A stretch of 64,000 nt of DNA from Apus apus (taxonomy: Eukaryota > Chordata > Aves > Apodiformes > Apodidae): assembly GCF_020740795.1 (NCBI RefSeq), contig NC_067286.1, forward strand, positions 2,289,990-2,353,989. The letters are read 5' to 3'. Below, piece after piece: positions 46,199-58,000 of the stretch. The notes below the pieces were generated by a model. It was not told the DNA's origin. It searched no databases and saw only the letters and a program-made list of their open reading frames with translations. A program made the translations under genes and the position numbers. Within the stretch, counting starts at the first letter, position 1, and each line of letters begins with the position of its first letter.

Positions 46199-49100
46199 AC
46201 ATCAGATATATTAATATACAAAGTTAGTTCCTTTCAAAATGCATAATATTAAGCTTGTATTACAAGATATAATTAATATTGTTAAAATTATTTTCTGTAC
46301 AGGAAGGAAACCTGTATAAAAAGGCTGAGTGTGATTTTTTGCTTATATTCTTTCCTAACATTACTAAAGAGAAAATTAAGTTTTACTGCTTTTATCTATT
46401 CCATTTATATCTTGTTAATCGTATTTCAGTGACTTTTTCTGAAACTTTTTAAATGTTATACCTAAAATACAGCCTGAAATTCATAAAATTAATTTTTTAG
46501 AAATTATTTTTATTTTAGCAAATAAAACCTTTCATTTCTCAACTTCAAAACCTCCTACTTTTTAACACAGTTTTGGAGTGTAAATGTAAATGTGTGTCTC
46601 CAGAATGGAAACATTTATTTTCTTGAGGTTGTGTTTCATGTCATCCCTACTGTATGTACCCAGGAGCGCTGTTAGACAAAATGAATTCTGATATTAATAG
46701 TTTATTAATCAAGCATTTGGTTTTATTTTATAATTAAGTGATCCAAGAAGCTTCTGCCAGTTTTATTTTACAATACTGTAGCCTCAAGGTCCAGAAATCA
46801 ACTGTAATTAATGCAACTACAAAATGTGGGATGATACTTTGCCCTTTGATTATGGACCGTAAAATACAGAATTCATGATTATTCAGCATGTCTGCTTTAG
46901 ATGATGTAGGTGTTGTGACTGCATAGGATTTGGTTCAGGGAAAAAAACAAAACCATTTTGTTGTATTTCTTGAATTCTTCTTGTCTTATCTGATCGAAAA
47001 TACCTGAAGTGTATGCTGTGATAGGAGCTCAGAACAATGCTTGCCAAGCTGCACGTTTTGCTGAGGTATTAGAAAATAATGCATTTCCAAAGGAAAAGGA
47101 GTTCTAGATATGTGATTATATTTATTGAATAAATATCCCTTCCTGCACAAACTCTGTGGAATTGCATAAGGAACCAGCAGCGTTTGATCAGTACATTTTT
47201 CTCCCACACCTATGGAAAAGAAATGTGGAACACAGATTGCTTCTTGCTTTTCCAAACCGAGCTCCATCTGTACCACTGAAGAGAGTTTTAAAATCGACAC
47301 GCTGCTCAGATATGAGAGCAAGGAATGCATATCAAGTGGAGGGTTTTTTTGAGGGAGCCTGCAGAGCATGCTGCATGGTTTTGTGTCACTATTTATCAGG
47401 GATGGAACCTCCTGGTGCTGTGTGCTGCATGGGCGTGCACAGGCATACAGGGGAGCAGGGTCTTTGCACCTCATATCATCCATTTGACTTCACACTGTGA
47501 CAAACTTCAAAGTGGCTTTAGACTCCAAAAAGCCTTTACCTCTTTGTTTTATCAGGGAGAGCTTTTCTTTCAAGAGGACATGATAGAAATACGTTGAAGT
47601 TGAGCTGTGTTGCCTTTTGGCTGCCCCACAGTAAACACCATTAGATTTCAATGTCAAGTTATAGAGGTGCCTGGCTCCAAAGGTTGTGATTATAATGGAA
47701 TGATTTAGAGATGGGATTATCATGTCTTGTTATTGCAGCTATTGGGTGAATTTTTGTCTGGAAACTTATGTTTGTTAGAAGTGCTAACGTTCTTAGATTT
47801 TTAATATCAAGAAAACACATCCTAATTAGGACACATGGAAGAGCTTTTCTGGTGGCCTTTTCGTTAAGGAAATGATTCCAACCATTCCTTCTGAGTTCAC
47901 TTGTGTTAATTTCTCACTAGTTGCTGTTGGTTGTGAATCCTATTGCATATCAGCTGCGATTGCTTAAATGGTGTTTCTTGTTAGAGCAGTGTAGCCCTCA
48001 GTGGTACAGTAACAAGTGTATGACTTCCTAAGTCTGTGATTTAAGCAGAAGGCAGTTTCTGGAGAGTTTGGTTGCAGTGGCGTTTGCAGGATTGTACCAC
48101 CTCTTCTCTCTAGTTCCACCTGAAGTTGGGAACACATAGCGTAGATGTACCTCAGAATACCCTGCGTGTCCACCTGTGTGTCTGCTGCTTAGCTGAGACT
48201 GAAAAAAGTCAAGAGTGAAGTCATGTTTTGTCCTAGGACACAGCTATCTTTTAAAATGCTTGGTGTCATACCTGAAGTCATTGCAAATTCAGGTGTTCTT
48301 GAAAGACCGTCCTACAGTGAGCACTGCTGGGTGGCAGAGACAGTGCACGGGTGAAACATCAGCCCTGAAGGGAAGAGTCATGAAATGTACTTTCATCAGG
48401 GAAGTGAAATTGTCTGGAAGAGAAGGGGAAGAAAAAAGCAAGCCAGGAGGGCAGGGGTGATGGTGACTGTTTTATCATGAACTGCTTCTTGTGAATTGCA
48501 GCTACAACTCTGCAGCCCAAGCAGCTTCCCCTGCCCTCCTTTTGGGCAGGGCATTTGGAAGCTTTTTTGTCTTGCCTGGTCTAAAATCAAAGCGTGGGCA
48601 GAAGAAAATGCAGCAGCCTTGACTGGGGGTGAAACATGAACTGAGAGATGCTCTCCTCACTCCCATTTAGAGAGTTTGTCAAAGTTCATTGGCTGGGTTC
48701 AAGAGGGGACAACTTCAGTTTCTGTCTTTTTTTGTGTTGCTTCTTATTGGGTAAAACAGTTTGTTCCAATGAGAGAGAATGTAATTTAGTTTTGGTTCTT
48801 GCCTTTCAGGGACTAACCTATAGTGCTCTAAAATCGTATTTACTAACAGGCTGCAAAGATCTTGCTCTAATTTAATATAAACTCTACCTGTGATGCATTT
48901 AAAGAGTGGAAAAAAATCAATTATGAAAGGTTAGTGACAGGCAAAGTGCATCCACAGTTTCCAGTTTCCCGAAAGGAAGAAAACTCTGCATTAATCACAA
49001 GCAAAAAAATCTAAATACTTGACTGCAAGTAACTGATATATTAAGAACTGCATTTATGAGGCTGAACAGAAAGTCTTTGGTGAGTCAGTGCTGCCACTTA

Positions 49101-50121
49101 TGTCTGATCCAGAGTCTGAAAATATTATGAAACTCTGTTGCTCTGAAACCTGTACCTGGACATCTGTCAGGTTTTGCTGTTTACACAGTTGTTTTATTTG
49201 CCATTATTTAAACTAAATTTCTTTGGGGAACTAGATTCAGGAGAGCAGAACTAACCAGATGTGTCAAATGTTTAATTTCTGAATTGACTTCTGAAAGCCA
49301 ACTTAAAACCTGTCTGTATCCAGAGGGAATGTTTCTGACTGTAAATATCAGAAAATCAGATGAGAATAAAGCTGTGCCAGGAGAAAGAAATACCCTTCTG
49401 AAGGTGACTCACCTCTTTTGAGGGTCATTCCTCATTTAGTGTTCTATGCTGGACTGGCAATCATGGGGTGCCTTGTCTCCCCCCTGCTTTCCCCCCCCAC
49501 CCAGTTACAGCCACTTCATCCATTCAAGTTTCTATTTCCCTGTGCTGTCACATAGTTACCATCCCTAGCAACAAGCCAAGTGTCACTTAAACTTCCCTTC
49601 CTCACTAAATTGTGGCGGAGCATCTGGCAGTGCCTGGCATGGCACACAGGAAGGCACTCTCACCAGTTGCACCGTTTGAAAAGCACATCTGTCTGTGAGA
49701 GAGTCAGTGAGACCACGGGGTGACTGTCACAAGCTTTGCTTCTGCCGTGGCTGAGCCAGTATCTGTACAAACACAGAGCTGATGGTCACCCTCTGTGTGA
49801 TGCCCCCTGACAGTCACAACCCGCTTTCATCTCTGCCACCTTGCCCAGGGAGTCCTTAACCCCATGGCTTGGTGCTTCCAGCCTGAGTGTGTCTCAGCTG
49901 TGACCTCTTCCAGTGACTCCATCAACTTTTTGTGACAATGACATTATGAACACAGAGTATTGTGGAAACAGGAGGTGATACTGCCAGCCTAGCTGCATGG
50001 GTGCCCCCTCCTTTCTTTTGATTTTGTATGAACTACTTCCTTCTAAGACACATCTTCCTGCTTAGCTTTACTTTCTGCTTGCTTTCCTGCTGTATATGTA
50101 TTTATTCACTCCAGTCATGTG

Positions 50122-50146
50122 TGTTGTCAAATATAATTTGACAACA
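50122..50146. repeat. 11-bp perfect inverted repeat, 3-base loop
   Basis: The arms are TGTTGTCAAAT (50122-50132) and ATTTGACAACA (50136-50146) around ATA. It is isolated in repeat-free intron; no flanking transposon ends were recognised. Confidence 0.88.
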
Positions 50147-53100
50147 GTTACATGCCCTTGTTAGCATCCTTAGTGGGGTCAGTGAAACATGGAGCTGATC
50201 AATGATTCACTTTGGTTACTATTATTGATATCAAACTGCCTCTAATGATGATTAAAATATACATACATATGGCAGAGATCCCAACCAAATGTCAGTGCAG
50301 CAGATAAAGATCCAGGCTTGGGTCTGAAAGCCCTGCACTTGAACCACTTAATCATGGTTTTCAGCTGGACTTGGATTGACACCGTGCTGCGAACGCTGCA
50401 GGTGCAGTCTCTGCTTCTGGAGCTGATGCAAAGTAAATACAGCCTTTAAAAGTAGGGTAAATAAAAGGGCAGATTTTAGTGGAAATTCTAGGTGAGCAAT
50501 GTCTTTTTTATTTTTTTTTTTTTTAGAAGATGCATAAACAGGTTTTATCAGGTTTGCAGAATAATGCGACTTAAGGACGGGCCTTTTTGATGCAAGTGTC
50601 TTGTCTGTGGCAAAAGGATGAAATGGGAGGACTTTTGTTGCAAGGATGAAAGAAGCTGAATTCTGCTAAGACTGCTGTAAATGCAGCTTTAAAAAGCTAC
50701 AATTCTTGAAGCTTCAGCATAACAGGGTGTGTAAATAGCCTCTAGTTGTAGAGTGCTACCTCCAGCCTTTCCTGGTAATATTTCATGTCTGTAAACACAC
50801 ATGTGATGCCTTTTGATGACTGGAATCCAATTCCTACTGGAATTGGGGAAAAAAGGCTTTCACTGTAGCTTTGGTGGTTGTGCTACATTTTCACTGCTCA
50901 GAAGAGATTAAAAAAAATTTGAAAAAAATCCCAACAAACAAATAACCCTAAACAAAACCTTCTTTCCTGCCATAACCTCTCAATTAGAAATCTACAGAAG
51001 ATCCTGAAAGGCAAAATCTGGCTATTTAAAACCGTGTGATTTATGAAGCTTATTTTCTGTGAAGATACTACATTTGTATTCTTTTTTTCTAAAGGAAAAG
51101 GAAATTTAGGAAAAATACAGTTTTAATCTTAATCTGTGAGAGACTTTACACCACCTTCATTTGGTTCAAGCCCTGAATCTTGTGAAGACCATTCACTTGC
51201 CCTCCTGCATTCACAGTTAGAGTTACATTTGGGCCCACCAGAACTTTGCTTCAAGCTACGTTTTGATGGCAAAGAGGCAGTGGTTGCTGTGCTTTTTGGT
51301 TTGCAACTGTAAAAATTGAATGAGTTTCATTTTCAGATTTTGCTCTGACTTCATTTTCTCCCACACTCTTTACCCATCAAATTCAAGTGAAGTAAGTTGA
51401 TGTTATGCCAAGAAATATTTGTACTTTTTAACTTTTTCTTGCTTTCTTTAGATCTTGACATATTTTCCCTTCATTTTTGCAGCTAGAATTTTACATAATG
51501 TCTTTAGCAAATTGAAGTAAATTAAATTGAGAGAAATGATATTTTGAGCTTGAGGAATCTAGTGCTTGTTTCAGTAGCACAGGAACAATTCTCTGTCAAG
51601 CTGTCTCTTAGCTATCTGTCAATATCTTTTTTTTTTCCAAGTAATGAAATGTGCTTATCACTTGAACAGCATGTTTATACTTGAGTTTTAAAATCTCCTC
51701 TGTATTAAAAATCCTTTCATTTGAGCGACATGGTGGCTGTCTAGCAAGCTGCCTGTCACTGGTGAATTCCCTGCTTGAATTCTACATGCTAATTAGGGGT
51801 AATATTGAAGACAGATATTGTTGCTTGCTTAGAATGCAGAGAAAACCCCTGATCTACACAAATGTTGCTTTTATAAACCAGAACCAAGCCAGGCTGTGGA
51901 ATGTGAAGTTAAAGGGACAGCATTTGTACAGCTCTGCTGTTCCTTTCATGGTGCTGTTTGCCAGGGAGAATCATGAGTTCCACTTCAGAAGTTGTACAGA
52001 GGAGGCTGGGGCCAGATTCTGATACATCATCTGTGCTGAGAAGCACTTTATTTCAGGAGTAGTTCCTTGGGTGGTCTTAGGAATGGTTAAAATAGCAATT
52101 TTCAGATGGATAATTGCCTCAGGTGGCTGTGAGGTGGCAGTGCACCAATCTACCTCTGTCTCTGACCTCCCTGATCTTTGCAGTTATTATGACATGCAGA
52201 AGTCTTATCACATGTCTGAGAAGAAACACTCTCTATTTTTCCAGCTGCAGCCTAAAAGCAGCAGTGGGATTGAGCTGAACCAGGGGTATTGATTCATACT
52301 AATGCATTTTGCTCCCAAGAATCCATCAACCTTTGATACAACACAACTGAGAAGTGCCCAAAGCAAAGCATTTCCTTACTGCTAATAGTGCAATGAGAAA
52401 ATAATTACATGATTATCACGAGTAAGTATGGTGATATTGTATGATAATTATATTAAGTAATTATGTTAATTATTTGAAGGACAAAAATGATGCACATGCC
52501 ATTCTGATGGCTGCCTATTGAGGGTTATTTTAAAACACAAGTATGCACAGGTTGAGTAGAACTGTTAGATGCTACACAGATTTGGAACAGGATTTCTGCC
52601 ACTTGAAATAAAAAGAAAATATCATTACTGTATTTAGCCTCTGTGCTGGATAGAAATTTTTAGCAACACAAGAAATGATTTGTGAATAAGAAAAGACAGA
52701 ACCTGAAAAATAATAAAAAAAATAAACTGGGGAAAGACCTGCATTCAGGGCACAAACATGATAAATGTTTGCTTCAGCTGTTTGCTTTAAACTTTTCTTA
52801 GTAATCTAAAAAAGTTATTCTGATATGGTATTATACTTAAAATATAGTAAATTCCTCAAAGTCTTGCTCATATTTTACTAGTAAGAAGAGTTTCCAACCT
52901 AAACAAAATCAGTCTCTTTCAACCAATTACTACTTGCTTAGGACCAAAAGATAAATGGGAGATTACTTGGCTGTGTTTGAAACCGTTTCTTTAAATCTGG
53001 GTTCTTCAGCAAGGATTTCCAAGGCTGCAGACAGGAAGGATTAATGAGTAATGGTGTGAAGTGTAAGGACCAACACAATGGAAGTCTTGGGTCTACAGCA

Positions 53101-53331
53101 AGGCCTTAAAATGGAGTCACCAGGAGGACTGTGGAGGGGAGGAGAGTGTGATAATCTGGCTTTCAACAGTTCCATCTAGTTTTATTTAGGGGTATGGCAG
53201 AGGGTTCTTTTTTCCTAAGGCAGTACACCCATGCCTGTAGCAAATAGTCTTCCTAGTGCTATGTTTCAAGGTGACTTCTTCCAGGAAGATACTTGGGGAG
53301 TCCACTTGGAGCCCTTCATGAGATGTGCTAA

Positions 53332-53513
53332 TGAGACCCTGGCCCAGGTTGCCCAGAGAAGCTGTGGCTGCCCCATCCCTGGCAGTGTTGAAGGGCAGGT
53401 TGGATGGGGCTTGGAGCAGCCTGGGCTGGTGGGAGGTGTCCCTGCCCATGCAGGGGGGTTGGGACTGAATGATCTTTAAGGTCCCTTCCAACCCAAACCA
53501 TTCTATGATTATG
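53332..53513 (+). mobile_element. CR1 LINE 3' end, sense, well preserved
   Basis: Reads gaccctggcccaggttgccc, ggctgccccatccctggcag, gaagggcaggttggatgggg, then aggtcccttccaacccaaac and cattctatgattatgg. About 180 bp. It is nearly the same sequence as 30750-30925 of the CR1 in the preceding intron and has the same orientation. Confidence 0.95.
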
Positions 53514-54990
53514 GCAAAAGGAGGCCTGTGTAAATAATCGATGCTGAATGGAAAGTGCAGAAAAGATGTGTAATTATTTTATTTGTAAGTGAAATGGATG
53601 TTATATTCATGACTTGTGATTTAAGTCAGCTTTGTGTCTGCCGTTTAGAGCAGGTTTGCAACCTTAATATAATATTCAAGATTTCCTGTCTGTAAGTTGT
53701 TTCTTCTGTGTGAAGTCTTAATTTTTGAGGATTTCCATATTAGTCTGTTTTTTTTGGCTAGTAAATAAAATTTTCCATTCACTTCCCTGTGGTGACTGCA
53801 GAAATATGGTCTTGTGTTTGTTACATGGAGACAAATTATTCCCATTAACTGCTCTTCATACACCTCTCTGAGACCAGTTCTTCAGTCTTTCTTGGCATTG
53901 TACTTCACCCCTGGGATTTGTGGAGTGGGACAAACCAGCAGACAGTCTGTCCTGGTCCTCATCTCAGAAATCTCCCTGAGCTTTCAAACAGTTCTCTTGA
54001 CTGACAGTAGCTCAATACACAGGGGAGTCCTTAAATAATATTAGTTTATATTTTTAAAAAATGGTTTTGGCCCACACCCTGCATATCCAGAAGCTTCTAT
54101 GAGAATGGTGAACCCAGCTTATCCCTTCAACCTGCTTCAGGAAACCCACCGTGCCATGAGGGAAACAGAAACTGTCACTATTGTCTTCTGCAATTGCTGA
54201 GTATTCAGGGCAACAGAAGGAGGAGACAGCAATGGCAGAATCAAATCACTTTCCTCATGCCCTCAGTGGAGATGTTCCTCATTTTAAGTGCACTTAGATG
54301 AACATTTGGAATATATAGTTACACATCTGTGTTTGACAACCAGGAAATGAAAAATAAAATTATTATTTCAGAATTCTATTTATTAAAACACTTTAAATTC
54401 TATAAAAATGCCTAAACTTTTCCAGTTCCTATCTTTTTATTCTTTTTTGGTGTCTTACTGGTACCTGAATATTTGTAGCTCTTGGTACTTCTTCCCGGGT
54501 TAGCCCATGTGCATTGCATTGTAGCTCCTGTTTTCATTGTTCAGGTAAGTATTGAGCCAGGAACAATTAAATGGAAAGAATATCTTCAGTGTGTCTCTCC
54601 AAGCCTGCTCCTGTAGCATTCTCCACACATCTGTATGAGTCCCAGGGCTTTGGGGATGGTGTGTTTAATGTTCACTGCTGGTTTTGACTGCCCCAACATG
54701 AAAAGCCTCAGCTCTGCTGGTGGCCTCCTGAGACATCCACGATCACATCATTCTCAGGAAATGGGGAACTGGGGGACTGGCAGTGCTGCCTGCAAACAGA
54801 TTGAGACATCATTTCTCAACATTATTTCATTTATTGTGTGTGGTTGTTGCAGAATAGATGTAATAAACAGTTAATCTGCTTTGTGAAATGAAAATAGATT
54901 TGTACGATGTTTTTCAGTAACATAATGTGCTTTTTTTTCCTACTTAATTGCTGGCAATGTATTAATTGTACCTATTTTACAATCCTTTAG

Positions 54991-55057
54991 GTGGCTATAA
55001 TAGCTGGAAATTTTGAGCTCGCTGAATATATCAAGAATCACAGGGAAGCTGATATTG
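54991..55057 (+). CDS. SHANK2: SHANK2 coding exon 9 (last ankyrin repeat)
   Basis: Encodes residues 369-390 plus one base of codon 391: VAIIAGNFELAEYIKNHREA then DI. It completes the seventh ankyrin repeat (QSPFQVAIIAGNFELAEYI). The acceptor is an AATCCTTTAG type (TAG) and the donor is TTG then GTAAGC. 67 nt, phase 0 to 1; the next exon, outside the window, should complete a valine codon if it follows mammalian SHANK2. It is too small to appear as a separate reading frame and was found by extending exon 8. Confidence 0.97.
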
Positions 55058-58000
55058 GTAAGCAAAATATTTACAGACACTGAAAATAAGTTACACGTGT
55101 TTAAAACCAAGATTTGGCAAAGATCTGTTTCTGTGTAAGATGTGACTTCAGGGCTGATGATAGTATCACTTCAGGGAGAGATTAAAAGTAACTTTTCTTT
55201 AAAAAATGAAGATAGAGGGAGGGGAAAGCTGAAATGTTTTCAAGATATGCTCTGAGAATGAAAATTTGCTAAGTAATGCAGAAGAGTGGAAGATGCTTTG
55301 TAAGTATAAATTAGTTTGTAACAGATGAAATGTACATCCACACACCTGGAAGAGCCAAACTGGCTCTGGAAGGCTGCTTTGGCATCAGCTTAAAGCAGTT
55401 CTCTGGTGGGAATAATTGGTCAGAAGAAGACAAAGAAAAATGTTGCTCTGCATTTAAATGAATATATGACAGAAACTGTCAATCCATATCCATAAAACCA
55501 TCTCCTCTCACTGAGCTTGGTGTGTGGCACTGGATGAAGGGCAGTGAGAGGCGTTCAGGGCCCTTGACGAAAAGCCTCAAGGCTCTTCAAAGATCTTTTT
55601 GCATAGAGAGTTTTTCCCTTAAAATAAACAGGTTGATAAAAAATGATTTCTAATACAGCTGAATTAAAACGAACCAAAATGCTTTAATTCAAGTTGATTA
55701 AAGTTCCACAGGAATGTCCTGAAGTTGAGTGGAAAAAGGCATTCCTTTTGAAGCAGGAGCCTGCACCGATTTAACTTGGTGATGCAAATCTATAATAGTC
55801 TTAAATTTATGTGGAAAACTAGGACAGCTCACATGAAAATTAAGGCTCTGAAGGAAATGCTCTGGATTAAGTCCTTTCCATTTCCCTTCCTGGTTCCCTA
55901 GGATCTGCAGGGATATAGTTAAAAATTCTACGAGGTAAAGCAAATTCTTGTAGCACTGCAATGGTTGGAGCACTTTGCAGTAGGCATCAGGAAAAATGAG
56001 GTCATGTTGCATAGAAGTTTGGCATGAAAGTCACACATCTGCATAAGAGTTCATAGTAAATTTGGGTGTTTTTTACCTGAGAGGGGGATAGTTCCTTTCC
56101 ACGTAAGAAGTCTTCATCCTTCTCTATTTATAAAGAATCGCATATGAAAAAGTGAGCTGTGAACGAACCAGTTATTCCTAATAGGCTGAGCACCTTGTTG
56201 TGGTTTGTATTTGCTAATGATTGAAATTGAAATGTTGAAATGAAAAGAAATGGTTGTTTAGATTCAAGTGGCTGTTTAGATGCAAATGTTTCCTTCGTTT
56301 CTGCCATGTTAGTGCTTGATATTTTGGCTTGTGTGTAGAGTCAGTGCAGAATGAGTGCTGCACACAGACCATACACAGTATTATGTTTCTGTTTCTCTAA
56401 ATGGAATTTGTTGTCTTATAAGTAGCTGTATTTAATAAGAGAAAGAAAATCCTAGTAAAGGAATGACTTGCTAGTGTTAATTCTGCATAAACTTACGCTA
56501 TGAGTACATATAAAGTAGAAGTAACATAGTACACTTAAAAGCAGTAGCCTCTAAACTGGTCTACACGAAACCACCTTGGTCTTACTGTCACCATTTTTTA
56601 GACTGCACTGCTTATGCTTTCCCCTGAGCAGGGCAGGTACTAAATTATGTCAGTGTGTGGGAGAAATTGGGATGTAATTATGGAATAGATGGATGAGACT
56701 CAGTGGTAGCCACATGGCTGAGGCTTTAGGCAGAACTTTTTCTTGCTGATTGTAAAAACTTTCTGTAGGATTTGGTGATTTCTAGAAAAATCCTTAGAAA
56801 ATATTTTCTGTGGGAAGATTCTCCACATTTTCCTGAAAATTTTTCCACTGAAAACCAGAAATATTGATGCTTCCATGATTCACTTGCATTGTTGGAAGAT
56901 GGTGGTGGATTATGCATAAGTATTTAAATGAGTGCATTTGTCTTAAAGAAGAAGCACTATGCGGTGTCTTTTTTCCCCCAGCTAATTTAATTTAGCTGGA
57001 CCTTTGTGCCTTAAGATTTATTACTTAAAAAAAAGTTAATTCATCAAAATATCTATTTCTGGAATGTTTCCTTTTTTTTTTTTACAAAATAAATACATCA
57101 AAGAACAATGTCCTGAGCAGAAAACCTGAGAGCTAGTATGATGATGAACATGCAGAATAATGTCAGCATTTCAACTTCAACAAGTTGGCTTTTATTTATC
57201 TTACTTGTCTGCTTATCCACTATATTCATGTGGTTCTGGATGTATTCCAACATATATCATTTGAGTGATGTACCTTCTTGGAGCCTTGAGGCAATGGAGT
57301 GGAAAGGAATAGCAAAGAGCTTGTTAAAGAATCCTCAAGAAGATAACCTGGACAAATCATGCTGTGAAGTCTCTTGAGAAACATTTAATCTTTCATCCTT
57401 CAGAGAGTGTACTTTTGGTTAGATGTTGAGATTTTATATTGAACCAGTTCATTCAGCCTTGTTATTGTTTCAGGTTCATTTAGTAATTGTAATTACTTCA
57501 TATTTTGTAATTATTTTAGGCTCTTTTAATAAGTTACAACTATGGGAAATTCTTTGCAATATGTGCAGCTTTGGGTGAGTCTCTTTTTTATGGAGGCTTG
57601 AGGTGGTAGATGATGAGCTGTTCAATCATTTAATAGAAATTATAATCATGCTTATTCACAGTAGTGTTGATAGGAAGGAGGGGTTGGTGAATGCATTGGG
57701 AAAAACTTCACAGTACTCTTAGAACAATTGGAAAAAACCGCCCTAGTTCTGGGAAGATTTTTGACCTAATCTTTTGACTTTTGGTGATCTTCATTTGCAG
57801 TTATCTGTTGCTAGAGATACTTTTTAACTGCCAGCCTAATGAAGAGCTGGGTAATAGAAGTGGCAATAGTATTTTTTTCCAAAAGAACCTGCCTGGGTGT
57901 GTCAACTTAAGGATGGGAAAGTCTTAATCAGTGATAGTGATTGGAGGCTGGACCTAACTCAGTAGTTTCAAGGCCAGTTTTTTATCAGGTGACAGAAACA

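Larger units (their letters stand above)
35497..54990 (+). other. SHANK2: SHANK2 intron, coding exons 8-9 (19.5 kb)
   Basis: The largest complete intron here. CR1 copies lie at 38051-38356 (antisense), 42551-42781 (sense) and 53332-53513 (sense). A CTCF-like motif is at 46186-46198 and an 11-bp inverted repeat at 50122-50146. 42782-53331 has no repeat I can recognise; 44980-46740 is markedly AT-rich. A 165-codon minus-strand frame at 46986-47483 overlaps a plus-strand frame of 114 codons; neither resembles a known protein. Confidence 0.92.

Noticed and set aside
46986..47483. Minus-strand open frame of 165 codons, overlapping a plus-strand frame of 114 codons
   Set aside because: No domain, repeat or recognisable family in either. 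No matching splice context. Lies deep in the 19.5-kb intron. The long openness on both strands is most simply chance.
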